A stretch of DNA of 14,662 nt from positions 1 through 14,662 of the forward strand of contig JBGPLH010000047.1 of NCBI GenBank assembly GCA_041486365.1. Direction: 5' to 3'. Each line of letters begins with the position of its first letter. The first letter of the stretch is position 1. Under the pieces are notes generated by a model. That model was not told the DNA's origin. It made no database searches and saw nothing but the letters and a program-made list of their open reading frames with translations. Made by a program: the position numbers and the translations under genes. Positions 5,363 to 14,081 of the stretch are shown here, in pieces. This DNA is from JBGPLH01 sp041486365 [NCBI: Thermodesulfobacteriota bacterium] (GTDB lineage Bacteria; JAUYMQ01).

Positions 5363-6723
5363 GCCTCAACCCGAACATCTTTCGTGAATACGACATCCGC
5401 GGCGTGGCGGGGCGGGATCTCACCGCCGGGACCGCCGAGCTGATCGGCCGCGCTATCGGCACCTTCCAGCAGGACGAGGGCAAGCGTCGCATCACCCTCG
5501 CGCGGGACTGCCGGCTCTCCTCCCCCGAGCTGCACGGGGCCTTCCTCGCGGGCGCCCTCGCCACGGGCCTCGACGTGATCGACGTCGGCGTCTGCCCCAC
5601 GCCGCTCCTGTACTTCTCCATCCGGCACTACCACGCCGACGGCGGCGTGATGATCACGGGGAGCCACAACCCGGCCGAGGACAACGGCTTCAAGGTGTGC
5701 GTGGGGCCCGACACTATCCACGGAAAGGACATCCGCCGCCTGCTCGAGATCGCGCAGTCCGGCGCGTTCCGCACGGGGAAGGGGAAGGTCGAGCAGGCGA
5801 CGATAGTTCCCGAGTACCAGGACCACGTGGCGTCGACGGTGCGGCTCGTCCGGCCCTTGCGGGTCGTCGTGGACGGAGGCAACGGCACAGGTGGCGTGGT
5901 GGCGGTGCCGCTGCTGCAGAGGATGGGCGCCGAGGTGATCGGCCTGTACTGCGAGATGGACGGGCGCTTCCCGAATCACCACCCGGATCCGACCGTCGAG
6001 GAGAACATCGCCGATCTCCGGCGCGTCGTGCTGGAACGGCGCGCCGACGTCGGGATCGCCTACGACGGCGACGCCGATCGGATCGGCGTGATTGACGACC
6101 GGGGGCGGACGATCTGGGGCGACATGCTTCTCCTGCTGCTCGCGCGGGAGGTGCTCTCCCGACGGCCCGGCGCCGTGATCATCAGCGAGGTGAAGGCATC
6201 GCAGAACCTCTACGACGACATCGCGGCGCGGGGCGGCCGGCCCATCATGTGGAAGACGGGGCATAGCCTGATCAAGGAGAAGATGAAGGAGGAGGGGGCG
6301 GCGCTGGCGGGCGAGATGAGCGGGCACATCTTCTTCGCCGATCGCTACTTCGGATTCGATGACGCGATCTACGCGTCGGCCCGCCTGCTCGAGATCCTCG
6401 CCGCCTCCGACCGTCCCCTGTCCGAGATGCTGGCCGACGTCCCGCCCACGCACGCGACGCCCGAGATCCGTGTCCCCTGTCCCGACGACGAGAAGTTCGA
6501 CCTCGTGGCCCGCCTGCGCGATCGCATCCCGGCCATCGCGCCCGAGGCCCGGGTGATCGACGTGGACGGCGTGCGCGCCGTCTTCCCCGACGGCTGGGGG
6601 CTCGTACGCGCCTCCAACACGGGCCCCGTCCTCGTCCTGCGCTTCGAGGCGCGAACCCCCGAGCGCCTGCAGGCCCTGCGCGACCTCTTCGAGGGCGCAA
6701 TCCGGGACCTGCGCGCCGCCTGA
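5359..6723 (+). CDS. Phosphomannomutase/phosphoglucomutase
   Basis: This 454-residue enzyme of the alpha-D-phosphohexomutase family interconverts hexose-6-phosphate and hexose-1-phosphate, feeding nucleotide-sugar synthesis in the cytosol. It is full length. It begins with NPNIFREYDIRG, typical of ManB/AlgC-type enzymes, and has the phosphoserine loop TGSHNP with Ser102, the metal-binding DGDADR at 236-241, the sugar-recognition GEMSGH at 318-323 and the phosphate-binding RASNTGP at 417-423. The start is GTG 5359, overlapping the peptidase stop by four bases; the upstream GGCGGGA is a weak ribosome binding site, so translation is probably coupled. Together with the lipid-linked sugar transferase at the window start it frames the peptide cassette with polysaccharide functions. 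Mannose versus glucose preference is not decidable here. Confidence 0.95.
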   Translation: MSLNPNIFREYDIRGVAGRDLTAGTAELIGRAIGTFQQDEGKRRITLARDCRLSSPELHGAFLAGALATGLDVIDVGVCPTPLLYFSIRHYHADGGVMITGSHNPAEDNGFKVCVGPDTIHGKDIRRLLEIAQSGAFRTGKGKVEQATIVPEYQDHVASTVRLVRPLRVVVDGGNGTGGVVAVPLLQRMGAEVIGLYCEMDGRFPNHHPDPTVEENIADLRRVVLERRADVGIAYDGDADRIGVIDDRGRTIWGDMLLLLLAREVLSRRPGAVIISEVKASQNLYDDIAARGGRPIMWKTGHSLIKEKMKEEGAALAGEMSGHIFFADRYFGFDDAIYASARLLEILAASDRPLSEMLADVPPTHATPEIRVPCPDDEKFDLVARLRDRIPAIAPEARVIDVDGVRAVFPDGWGLVRASNTGPVLVLRFEARTPERLQALRDLFEGAIRDLRAA

Positions 6724-6810
6724 TCCGTCTTCCCGAACTTCCCGACCCGCGCGTCCCCGATCCCTCCACCGGTCCCTCAAGCCCTCCGGGATCCCTGCCG
6801 AACAACGAAG

Positions 6811-6831
6811 GGGGACCCGTTCCGGGTTCCC
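6811..6831 (+). terminator. Possible hairpin terminator without T-tract
   Basis: GGGGACCCG (6811-6819) pairs with CGGGTTCCC (6823-6831), nine pairs including one G-T, with a TTC loop. It lies in the 126-base gap between the mutase and the sensor kinase gene. No T-run follows, so it may be a weak terminator or a structure in the kinase mRNA leader. No promoter is recognisable in the rest of this gap. Confidence 0.35.
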
Positions 6832-6849
6832 GCGCCCATCTCGGCACGC

Positions 6850-9800
6850 ATGCGCCTGTGCCCGGACGCCAGCCCCGCGGATACGTCCGTGAAGAATCCG
6901 ACCCTGCTCCTGGTGGATGACGAGCCCGCGGTGCTTTCCTCGCTGCGCAGGGTGTTCCGCGGTTCCGGCTACCGGATCCACACGGCCGACAGCGGCGAGA
7001 AGGCCCTCTCGATTCTCGGCGAGGAGCCCGTCGAAGTCATCCTCACCGACCATCTCATGCCGGGGATGACGGGCATCCAGCTCCTCCGTGAAGCCAAGCG
7101 TCGGGCGCCCAACGTGTTCCGGCTCCTCGTCTCCGCCTACGTGGACACCGAGTCGATCCTCTCGGCGAGCAACGCCGGGGTCGTCCAGCGGTTCATCATG
7201 AAGCCCTTCGTGGACGAGGATGTGCGCGCCGCCGTCGAGGAATTTCTCGATCGCAGGGAGGTGCGCGAACGCCGGGACTTCCTCGAAGCGCTGATCGAGA
7301 GCTGCCCCGACCCGATCGTCATCACCGATATGAGTGGGCGGGTCACCTACGTGAACAGCCCCGCGAGCGAGTTCCGCGGGGAGCCTCCCGAGCGGCTGAT
7401 CGGGACGGACGTCGGGGAGATGTTCGCGCAGAGGGACACGGAGGTCGAGGCGATTCGAGCGCTGTTGAAGCGGGAAGGGCGGGTGAGGAGCTACGAGACG
7501 GAGGTTCTCACCCACCGCGGGGCCGTCCCGATCAACCTCTCGATGGCCCCCTTGCTCGACGCGAAGGGGCGCCGCCAGGGGTTTTTCGGCATCGCCAAGG
7601 ACATCAGCCAATGCAAGCGGGTCGAGGCGGAGCTGCGTTCACGGAACCTGGAGCTCGCGGCATTGAATCATTTTGCCAGTGCGGCCATGAGGCGCCTGGA
7701 TCCTGAATCGATCCTCGATCGGGCGATCGAGGCACTCGTCCAGGTGAGCGAAGTGCAGGCCGCAGGTCTCTACCTGTACGACGCCGAGGACGCCTGCTTC
7801 CGGCTCCGGGCCCACCGGGGCATCGGAGAGCGGCAGGCGGCGCCATTGGCGACTGTCTCGCGTTCCTTTCTCCGCCGATATCCCGAAGGGGACGCGCTCG
7901 TGGTGAATTCGGGTGAGGCGCTTCAGGCGACCGAGGAGGGACGGGCGCTCGCGCGCGAAGGGTTCGGCATGGCCGCCTACACGCGGATCCTCTGGAACGG
8001 CGAGGTGAAGGCGCTCCTCGTGATCGCGCGGAGGGACGCACTCCCGCTCAATGACTCGATCGCGCGACTTCTTCCTGCGATGGGCGCGATGGCGGGCACC
8101 TGGATGGAGAACAGCCTCCTCTTCGAGCGGACCAAGTCCGTGGCGAACCGGGCTGCGCTCCTCCATGGAATCGCCAGCGCGGCCCAGAACTCCCTGGACG
8201 TCGAGGAGGTGCTCGACAGCACGGCCCGCTGGACCGCCACCGCGCTCCACGTGGACCGGGCGCTGGTGGCGCTCTTCCGCGAGGATCTCTCGGGCCTGGA
8301 GACCTGCCGGGGCCTGGGCGGTTCCTGGGGGCCCGCGGACTCGAAGGAGCCGGGGATCACGCCCGCGTGTCTCGCTGAGTACCGCGCCGAGGGCGCTCTC
8401 GTGGTGGACGACATCGCGAAGGATCCGACCGCGACCCGGTGCCTTCCCTCGAGCTTCCGGCGGGGCCTTCAGGCCTTCGTCGAGGCCCCCCTCCTCTATC
8501 AGGAGGAGCTCCTCGGCGTGTTGCAGGTCGGCGCCTCGTCCCCGCGCCGCTGGAAGCGGGAGGAGATCGGGCTCCTGGAGGACGTCGCGCTGGAGCTGGC
8601 GCTCGCGGTGCGTCACGCGCGGACGGTCCGCGAGCTGCGCCGGACGCTCGATGCGCTGGAAACGGCCAAAGCGGCCGCGGAGCGCCGGGCGGAGGAGACC
8701 ACGGCGCTCTATCGCCTCTCCAGGGCGCTCACGCACGTGCTGGACTTCGACGATCTGGTCGCGCTCACCGCGGAGTCCGTGCTGACGGCCACCCGCGCGC
8801 GTGCCGCGGCGGTGATCGTGAACCATCGGGGCCGAGCGCATGCCGCGCTCCTGGCCTGCGGGGAAGTCGAGGACGAGGAAACCGGGGCGCTGCGCGAGGC
8901 GATCGCCGACGCGGCCCAGACCATCCTGGGAAGCCCGCCCGACAACTTCGATAGCGCGCCCATCCGGAGCGCCGGGGCCTGCGGGTTGACGGAATCGGCT
9001 GCGTCGACCGAGGAGGTCCCGCGCGCGCCGGACCTGGTGATCCCCTTCGGGATCAAGGACCGGGAGGCGGGGTTCTTCTGGATCCGGCCCCACGGGAAGC
9101 AGCCCTTCGCCGAGTGGGAGAAGAAGCTGGCCCGGACGATCGCGCTCCAGACCGCCTCGACGCTGGAGCGGCTCCTGGACGCCATCGACACGGAGCGCCG
9201 CAAGATCGAGGCAATGGTGGAGGGGATGATCGAGCCGGTCGTCCTGCTGGATGAAAGCTTCTCGGTGCTCTGCATGAACGCATCGGCGCGGCGGCTGCTC
9301 GATCTGGAGCATCCGCAGGCCCGCTTCGATCCGTCGCGCGTCCGGCCTCCCTCCCTCCGGCGGATGTTCCTGCGCGCCGCGCGCGATCGGGAGGACGCGC
9401 TCCTGGAAGAGGACATCCTCTTCGAGGGGCCCGAGCCCCGGGTGTTCCACGTGGCCCTCTCGCCCGTCGCGGACGGTGCCGGTCGGCGCATAGGGACCGC
9501 GGCGCTGTTCCACGACGTCACGGCGCGGCGCGAGGTGGAGCAGATGAAGTCCGTGTTCGTGGCCATCGTGTCCCACGAGCTCCGGACGCCGCTCACCTCC
9601 ATCAAGGAGTCCATCGCGCTCCTGCTCGACGGCGTGATGGGGGCCATCAGCGAGGGGCAGCGGGATTTTCTGGAGATGGCCGACCGCGAGACCAACCGGC
9701 TCGTCCGGCTGATCAACGACGTGCTGGAGCTTTCCCGGATCGAGTCCTCGCGCGTCCGTCTCAGACGCTCTTTCGTGTCCCCCCAGGTCATCGCCCGGTC

Positions 9801-10674
9801 GGTCATTGACTCCGTCGAGATCGCGGCCGAGCGCGCCGGTGTCCGGCTCTTGCTGGATGCGCCCGAGGGGCTTCGGAACCTGCTCGCCGACCCCGATCGC
9901 ATCACCCAGATCCTCCTCATCCTCATGGACAACGCGATCAAGTTCACGCCCGCGGGGGGATCGGTGACGGTGAGCATCGCCGACGGCCCCGACGCGGTCG
10001 CGCTCCGTGTGTCGGACACCGGGTGCGGGATTCCGGAGTCGGAGCTGGAGCGGATCTTCGAGACCTTCCACCAGGTGCCCCAGGACGGAGAGCCGCAGGG
10101 GCGCGGGACGGGCCTGGGGCTGTCCATCGCGAAGCGGCTCATCGAAATGCACCGCGGGACGATCCGCGCGGAAAGCCGCCTCGGCGAGGGGAGCACCTTC
10201 ACGATCATGCTTCCACGGATGGACGCATCCCGCGTCGTCGAGGAATACCTCGAGGGGCAGATGATCCGGGCGCGCACGGAGGAATACGGAGTCGGGCTGA
10301 TCTCGGTGGTGCTGGAAACGACAGGGAAGCCGGGCCCGGCCGATGCGACGCTTCGCGAATGCGCCGGCGAGCTATTGCGAAGGGCCCTGTTCAAGCCGGG
10401 GGACAGGGTCTTCCCGCACGGTCCCGATCGCTTCCTGATCGCGATCGACCACACCCAGGCCCCGGGCGTACGCGCCGTCCAGCTCCGGCTCGCGGCCGCC
10501 CTGCGGGAAGGGATCCAGGTACCCGCGGAGCGTTGGACCGCCACCTGGGCCACCGCGGTATATCCGGACGACGGCGTCTCCCCGGCCGAGCTGCTCGAAG
10601 CGGTGGGGGTCCTCTCGCCGGGCCCCGCGGAGGGGGGAGTCGCCGCCCCGCCCGGGTCAAGTCCGTCCGCCTAA
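6850..10674 (+). CDS. Hybrid multi-sensor histidine kinase with degenerate GGDEF-like tail
   Basis: This 1274-residue cytosolic kinase has no evident membrane segments. Domains in order are: receiver (about 18-135; acidic pair Asp23/Asp24, phospho-acceptor Asp67 in TDHLMPGMTG, Lys118 in FIMKPF; RpfG-like style), PAS (about 143-260), GAF (about 265-425), GAF (about 436-600), a coiled linker, a third GAF-like region (about 619-780), a second PAS (about 787-897), HisKA with phospho-acceptor His909 in SHELRTPL, and HATPase (N box Asn1028, DTGCGIP from 1056, GTGLGLS near 1087). A further segment of about 115 residues (1143-1258) resembles GGDEF but carries HGPDRF instead of GGDEF. The start is uncertain: ATG 6850 and in-frame GTG 6889 both lack a clear ribosome binding site, and GTG would start directly before the receiver. 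The likely partner is the following response regulator, and the input signal is unknown. Confidence 0.93.
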   Translation: MRLCPDASPADTSVKNPTLLLVDDEPAVLSSLRRVFRGSGYRIHTADSGEKALSILGEEPVEVILTDHLMPGMTGIQLLREAKRRAPNVFRLLVSAYVDTESILSASNAGVVQRFIMKPFVDEDVRAAVEEFLDRREVRERRDFLEALIESCPDPIVITDMSGRVTYVNSPASEFRGEPPERLIGTDVGEMFAQRDTEVEAIRALLKREGRVRSYETEVLTHRGAVPINLSMAPLLDAKGRRQGFFGIAKDISQCKRVEAELRSRNLELAALNHFASAAMRRLDPESILDRAIEALVQVSEVQAAGLYLYDAEDACFRLRAHRGIGERQAAPLATVSRSFLRRYPEGDALVVNSGEALQATEEGRALAREGFGMAAYTRILWNGEVKALLVIARRDALPLNDSIARLLPAMGAMAGTWMENSLLFERTKSVANRAALLHGIASAAQNSLDVEEVLDSTARWTATALHVDRALVALFREDLSGLETCRGLGGSWGPADSKEPGITPACLAEYRAEGALVVDDIAKDPTATRCLPSSFRRGLQAFVEAPLLYQEELLGVLQVGASSPRRWKREEIGLLEDVALELALAVRHARTVRELRRTLDALETAKAAAERRAEETTALYRLSRALTHVLDFDDLVALTAESVLTATRARAAAVIVNHRGRAHAALLACGEVEDEETGALREAIADAAQTILGSPPDNFDSAPIRSAGACGLTESAASTEEVPRAPDLVIPFGIKDREAGFFWIRPHGKQPFAEWEKKLARTIALQTASTLERLLDAIDTERRKIEAMVEGMIEPVVLLDESFSVLCMNASARRLLDLEHPQARFDPSRVRPPSLRRMFLRAARDREDALLEEDILFEGPEPRVFHVALSPVADGAGRRIGTAALFHDVTARREVEQMKSVFVAIVSHELRTPLTSIKESIALLLDGVMGAISEGQRDFLEMADRETNRLVRLINDVLELSRIESSRVRLRRSFVSPQVIARSVIDSVEIAAERAGVRLLLDAPEGLRNLLADPDRITQILLILMDNAIKFTPAGGSVTVSIADGPDAVALRVSDTGCGIPESELERIFETFHQVPQDGEPQGRGTGLGLSIAKRLIEMHRGTIRAESRLGEGSTFTIMLPRMDASRVVEEYLEGQMIRARTEEYGVGLISVVLETTGKPGPADATLRECAGELLRRALFKPGDRVFPHGPDRFLIAIDHTQAPGVRAVQLRLAAALREGIQVPAERWTATWATAVYPDDGVSPAELLEAVGVLSPGPAEGGVAAPPGSSPSA

Positions 10675-10758
10675 GTGCCGAAAAACAAAGGAAGGGGATC
10701 CCTCCGGTCAGGGAATCGCCTCTTGTGACAGGAGAGGAAGGGACGAGAGAGGAACAGC

Positions 10759-11166
10759 ATGCCCGGCAAGAAACGCATCCTCGTCGTCGATGACGAACCC
10801 GGCATCCAGGCGACGCTTCGCGCCCGCCTCGAGGCGAACGGATACGACGTGCTGCTCGAGTCCGACGGGGAGGCGGGCCTCCAGCGTGCACGGGAGGAGA
10901 AGCCCGACCTCATCCTGCTGGACCTCATGCTTCCCCGGCGCGACGGCTACAGCGTTTGCCGCCTCCTCAAGTTCGACAACCGTTTCCATCACATCCCCAT
11001 CATCATGCTCACCGCGCGCGCCCAGGAGCGGGACCGGAGCCTCGGACAAAAGACGGGCGCCGACGCCTACATCACGAAGCCCTTCGACGCATCCCACCTC
11101 CTGGAGACGATCCGGCGGCTGCTGGATGCCGGGGAGGATCCCCCGGCGGGCGGGGACACGCCATGA
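10759..11166 (+). CDS. Single-domain (CheY-like) response regulator
   Basis: This 135-residue protein is a receiver domain with no output domain. The acidic pair is Asp11/Asp12, the phospho-acceptor is Asp55 in LLDLMLP, the switch Thr is Thr85 in MLTAR and the conserved Lys is Lys107 in ITKPF. GAGAGGA (10747-10753) lies five bases ahead of the ATG. It follows the sensor kinase by 84 bases and its stop overlaps the start of the pilus/secretion ATPase gene (ATGA). Receivers of this type (for example PilG/PilH or CheY) act by protein-protein contact. The position suggests it takes phosphate from His909 of the upstream kinase and acts on the secretion/pilus machinery; both are inference. The last 15 residues are a Gly/Pro/Asp-rich tail outside the fold. 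Confidence 0.92.
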   Translation: MPGKKRILVVDDEPGIQATLRARLEANGYDVLLESDGEAGLQRAREEKPDLILLDLMLPRRDGYSVCRLLKFDNRFHHIPIIMLTARAQERDRSLGQKTGADAYITKPFDASHLLETIRRLLDAGEDPPAGGDTP

Positions 11167-12833
11167 CCCTCAACGCGCGTCCCATCGGGCAGATCCTCCT
11201 GTCCAAGGGGCTGCTCAGCGAGGCGCAGCTGGAGGAGGCCCTCGCGCGCCAGAAGGCCTCGGGCGGGAAGCTCGGCGCCGTGTGCGTCGCGCTGGGCTTC
11301 GTCTCGGAGGACGATCTGCTCGACGCGCTCGAGGTGCAGCTCGGCCTGCCGCGCGTGCGGCTGGACGCCTACCTGATCGAGCCCGAAGCGGTCGCGCTGG
11401 TCCCGCATGCGGTCGCCCGGCGCCACGGTCTGATCCCCATCTTCCGCATCGACCAGACGCTCACGGTCGCCATGGCCGACCCGCTGAACGTGTACGCGAT
11501 CGACGAGGTTCAGCAGATCACCGGCCTCGACATCGATACCGCGATCGCCTCCCGCGGCGAGATCGACGACGCCCTCCGCCGCCACTACGGGACGGCGAGC
11601 ACCCTCCAGCAGATGGTGGCCGAGATCGATTCGACCTCCGCCGCCGAGGCGAAACCGGCCACCGCGGAGGCCCTCGCGGAGGACGGGCCGGTGATCCGCC
11701 TCGTGAACGCGCTCCTTTCCCAGGCGATCGGCGATGGCGGGAGCGACCTCCATCTGGAGCCCACGCCGTCCGGCGTGAGGGTCCGCGTGCGCGTGGATGG
11801 TGCGCTTCGTGAAGTCTCGCGCCTCCCGCGCGCCATGCACGCGCCCGTGGTCTCCCGGATCAAGGTGATGGGCCACCTCGACATCGCCGAGCGGCGGGTC
11901 CCGCAGGACGGGCGGCTGCAGGTGCAGGCAGGCACCCGCATGGTCGACATGCGCGTGAGCACCTTTCCCACCCATCTGGGTGAGAAGGTGGTCGTGCGCG
12001 TGCTCGACCCGTCGCGGGTACCCATGGAGCTCGATCAGCTCGGCATGGAGCCCGACACCCGGGAGGCGCTGGAGGAGGCCATCGCACGGCCCACCGGGAT
12101 CGTGCTCCTCACGGGTCCCACGGGGAGCGGCAAGACGACGACGCTCTACGCCGCGCTCAGGCGCGTCGCGACGCTCGAGAAGAACGTCATGACCGTGGAG
12201 GACCCCATCGAGTACTTCCTGGACACGGTGAACCAGACGCAGGTGAATCCCCGCGCGGGCCTCACCTTCGCCACGGGGCTCCGGTCGATCCTCCGGCAGG
12301 ATCCCGACGTGATCATGGTGGGCGAGGTCCGCGATCAGGAGACGGCGGAGATGGCCATCCGAGCCGCCATGACGGGGCACCTCATCCTCTCGACGCTCCA
12401 CACCAACGACGCCGCGTCCGCCCTCTCCCGCCTCGTGGACATGGGCGTGGAGCCCTTCCTCGCCGCATCGGCCGTGACGGGCATCCTGGGGCAGCGGCTC
12501 GTCCGGGTGGTCTGCCCGGCCTGCGCAAAGCCCTGCACGCCCGCCCCCGAGACGCTGGCGCGCCTCGGGCCCGACGCGCGGATCGTGACCGAGGGGCTGC
12601 GGCGCGGCCGTGGCTGCCCGCGTTGCCGGGAGACGGGATACCAGGGCCGCGTGGGGATCTTCGAGCTCCTGCGAATGGATCCGGATCTCGAAGACCTCGT
12701 CTCCGCCAACCCCCGCGCGTCCGCGATCCGCGCGAAGGCCGTGGCGGGCGGCATGAGGACGCTGCGACAGGACGGGTTGCTCCGGGCCGAGCGCGGCGTC
12801 ACGACGCTCGAGGAAGTGCTGAGGGTGACCTGA
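11163..12833 (+). CDS. gspE: Type II secretion/type IV pilus assembly ATPase (GspE/PilB family)
   Basis: This 556-residue hexameric ATPase would power pseudopilus or pilus assembly from the cytosolic face of the inner membrane. Residues 7-59 form an MshEN-type domain with two 24-residue motifs separated by five residues. The ATPase core has Walker A GPTGSGKT at 318-325, the Asp box around TVEDPIEY, Walker B VIMVGEV with Glu388, and the His box LSTLHTND. A four-cysteine zinc site is present: Cys451 and Cys454 (CPAC), Cys485 and Cys488 (CPRC), as in GspE and PilB. The start ATG 11163 overlaps the response regulator stop. The next two genes encode GspF-like and GspG-like proteins, so GspE is the likelier name; a type IV pilus PilB cannot be excluded because the rest of the locus lies outside the window. 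Confidence 0.93.
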   Translation: MTLNARPIGQILLSKGLLSEAQLEEALARQKASGGKLGAVCVALGFVSEDDLLDALEVQLGLPRVRLDAYLIEPEAVALVPHAVARRHGLIPIFRIDQTLTVAMADPLNVYAIDEVQQITGLDIDTAIASRGEIDDALRRHYGTASTLQQMVAEIDSTSAAEAKPATAEALAEDGPVIRLVNALLSQAIGDGGSDLHLEPTPSGVRVRVRVDGALREVSRLPRAMHAPVVSRIKVMGHLDIAERRVPQDGRLQVQAGTRMVDMRVSTFPTHLGEKVVVRVLDPSRVPMELDQLGMEPDTREALEEAIARPTGIVLLTGPTGSGKTTTLYAALRRVATLEKNVMTVEDPIEYFLDTVNQTQVNPRAGLTFATGLRSILRQDPDVIMVGEVRDQETAEMAIRAAMTGHLILSTLHTNDAASALSRLVDMGVEPFLAASAVTGILGQRLVRVVCPACAKPCTPAPETLARLGPDARIVTEGLRRGRGCPRCRETGYQGRVGIFELLRMDPDLEDLVSANPRASAIRAKAVAGGMRTLRQDGLLRAERGVTTLEEVLRVT

Positions 12834-12834
12834 G

Positions 12835-14043
12835 ATGCCGACCTTTTCCTACGCGGCGCGCGACGAGCGGGGGAAGCGGATCACGGGGATCCTGGAGGCC
12901 CTGGACGCGGACGCGCTCGCGCGGCGGCTCGCGGCCACGGGCCACATGGTCACCCGCATCGAGGAGCGTTCCGGGCGGACGCGATCGTTCCCGCTCCCCG
13001 CATGGCCGGGAGGCGTGGCGTCGCGGGATCGGATCGGCTTGTACCTGGAGCTGGGGACCCTCCTGGGCGCGGGGATTCCGCTCACGACGGCGCTGGGCGA
13101 CCTGGAGGAGGGAACGGTTCATCGGCGCCTGCGCGAGGCGCTGGGAGAGGTGCGGCGCCTGGTGGAGCAGGGCGGGAGCCTCTCGGCGTCGATGCGCACC
13201 CGTCCGCGGGTCTTCGACGCGCTCACCTGCGATCTCGTGGAAGCGGGGGAGACCACGGGGAGGCTCGACGAGATCTTCCGGCGGCTCGCGCGCTACGCGG
13301 GGCGGGAGGAGGAGATCGTCACGCAGGTGCGCGCGGCGGTGCGTTATCCCGCCCTCGTGTTCGCGGCCGCCATGGGCGTGGTGGGCATCACGGTCTCGTG
13401 CACGCTGCCGGCCTTCGCCCGGGTGTTCGCGCGCATGGATGCACAGTTGCCGATGCTCACCCGGATCTTACTCGCCGCGGGCCTCGGATTGCGGCGCCAC
13501 GGGCTGGAGACGCTCGCGCTCGTCCTCGCGCTGGCGGCGGGGTCCGCCTGGCTCGCGAGCCGCCCCTGGGCCGCTCCGCGGTTGGACGTTCTGAAGCTGC
13601 GGCTTCCCGCCCTGGGCCCGCTCGTGCGCAAGCTCGCCATCGCCCGCTTCGCGCGGACGCTCGGCCTGCTGACGGCCGGGGGGATTCCGATCCTGCAGGC
13701 GCTGGATGTCTCGGCGCGGGTGTCGGGGAACCACCGGATCCGCGGCGCCGTCGTGACGGCGGCTGCCGAGGTCCGGAGCGGCGCGGGGCTGGCCGCGCCC
13801 CTCGGCCGGAGCGGCGAGTTCCCGCCGGCGGTCATCCGGATGATCGGTGTGGGGGAGCGCACGGGACGGCTGGACGCGATGTGCGAGGCGCTGAGCGAGC
13901 ACTACGACCAGGAGATCCCGCAGGAGGTGAAGCGACTGACGGCGTACCTCGAGGTCGCGCTGATCGTCGTCATGGGCGCCTTCGTGGCGCTCGTCGCCTT
14001 CGCGTTCCTGATGCCGATGGCGCGCATGCTCGATTTGATCTGA
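12835..14043 (+). CDS. gspF: Inner membrane platform protein of type II secretion/type IV pilus system (GspF/PilC family)
   Basis: This 402-residue polytopic protein anchors the assembly ATPase at the inner membrane. The N-terminus (PTFSYAARDERGKRITG) is the typical GspF opening. Two T2SSF repeats follow: the first includes VEAGETTGRLDEI (about 138-150) and the second GVGERTGRLDAM, the matching conserved block. Three membrane segments are visible at about 173-194, 226-243 and 373-394, the expected number and layout. ATG 12835 begins one base after the ATPase stop, with GAGGG (12821-12825) as ribosome binding site. Length is normal for the family. Pairing with a GspG-type pseudopilin favours type II secretion-like function over a retractable pilus, and no PilT-like retraction ATPase is seen in the window. 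Confidence 0.93.
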   Translation: MPTFSYAARDERGKRITGILEALDADALARRLAATGHMVTRIEERSGRTRSFPLPAWPGGVASRDRIGLYLELGTLLGAGIPLTTALGDLEEGTVHRRLREALGEVRRLVEQGGSLSASMRTRPRVFDALTCDLVEAGETTGRLDEIFRRLARYAGREEEIVTQVRAAVRYPALVFAAAMGVVGITVSCTLPAFARVFARMDAQLPMLTRILLAAGLGLRRHGLETLALVLALAAGSAWLASRPWAAPRLDVLKLRLPALGPLVRKLAIARFARTLGLLTAGGIPILQALDVSARVSGNHRIRGAVVTAAAEVRSGAGLAAPLGRSGEFPPAVIRMIGVGERTGRLDAMCEALSEHYDQEIPQEVKRLTAYLEVALIVVMGAFVALVAFAFLMPMARMLDLI

Positions 14044-14081
14044 TCCGGCGCATCGTGCCGGGAGAAGGGCCTCCGAGGAGA

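Noticed and set aside
5065-7611. Open minus-strand frame of 848 codons
   Set aside because: It lies antisense to the peptidase, the mutase and the start of the kinase, all with clear family motifs on the + strand. Its translation is Arg/Gly/His/Asp-rich with no recognisable domain, as expected from the complement of high-GC codons.
7639-10152. Open minus-strand frame of 837 codons
   Set aside because: It is antisense to the central part of the sensor kinase; the composition is typical of a GC-driven shadow frame and no domain is visible.
10675-10758. Hairpins in the gap before the response regulator gene
   Set aside because: TCCCT/AGGGA (10699-10703 with 10710-10714) and a CCTCT/AGAGG pair are only five base pairs long with no T-tract; too weak to call.
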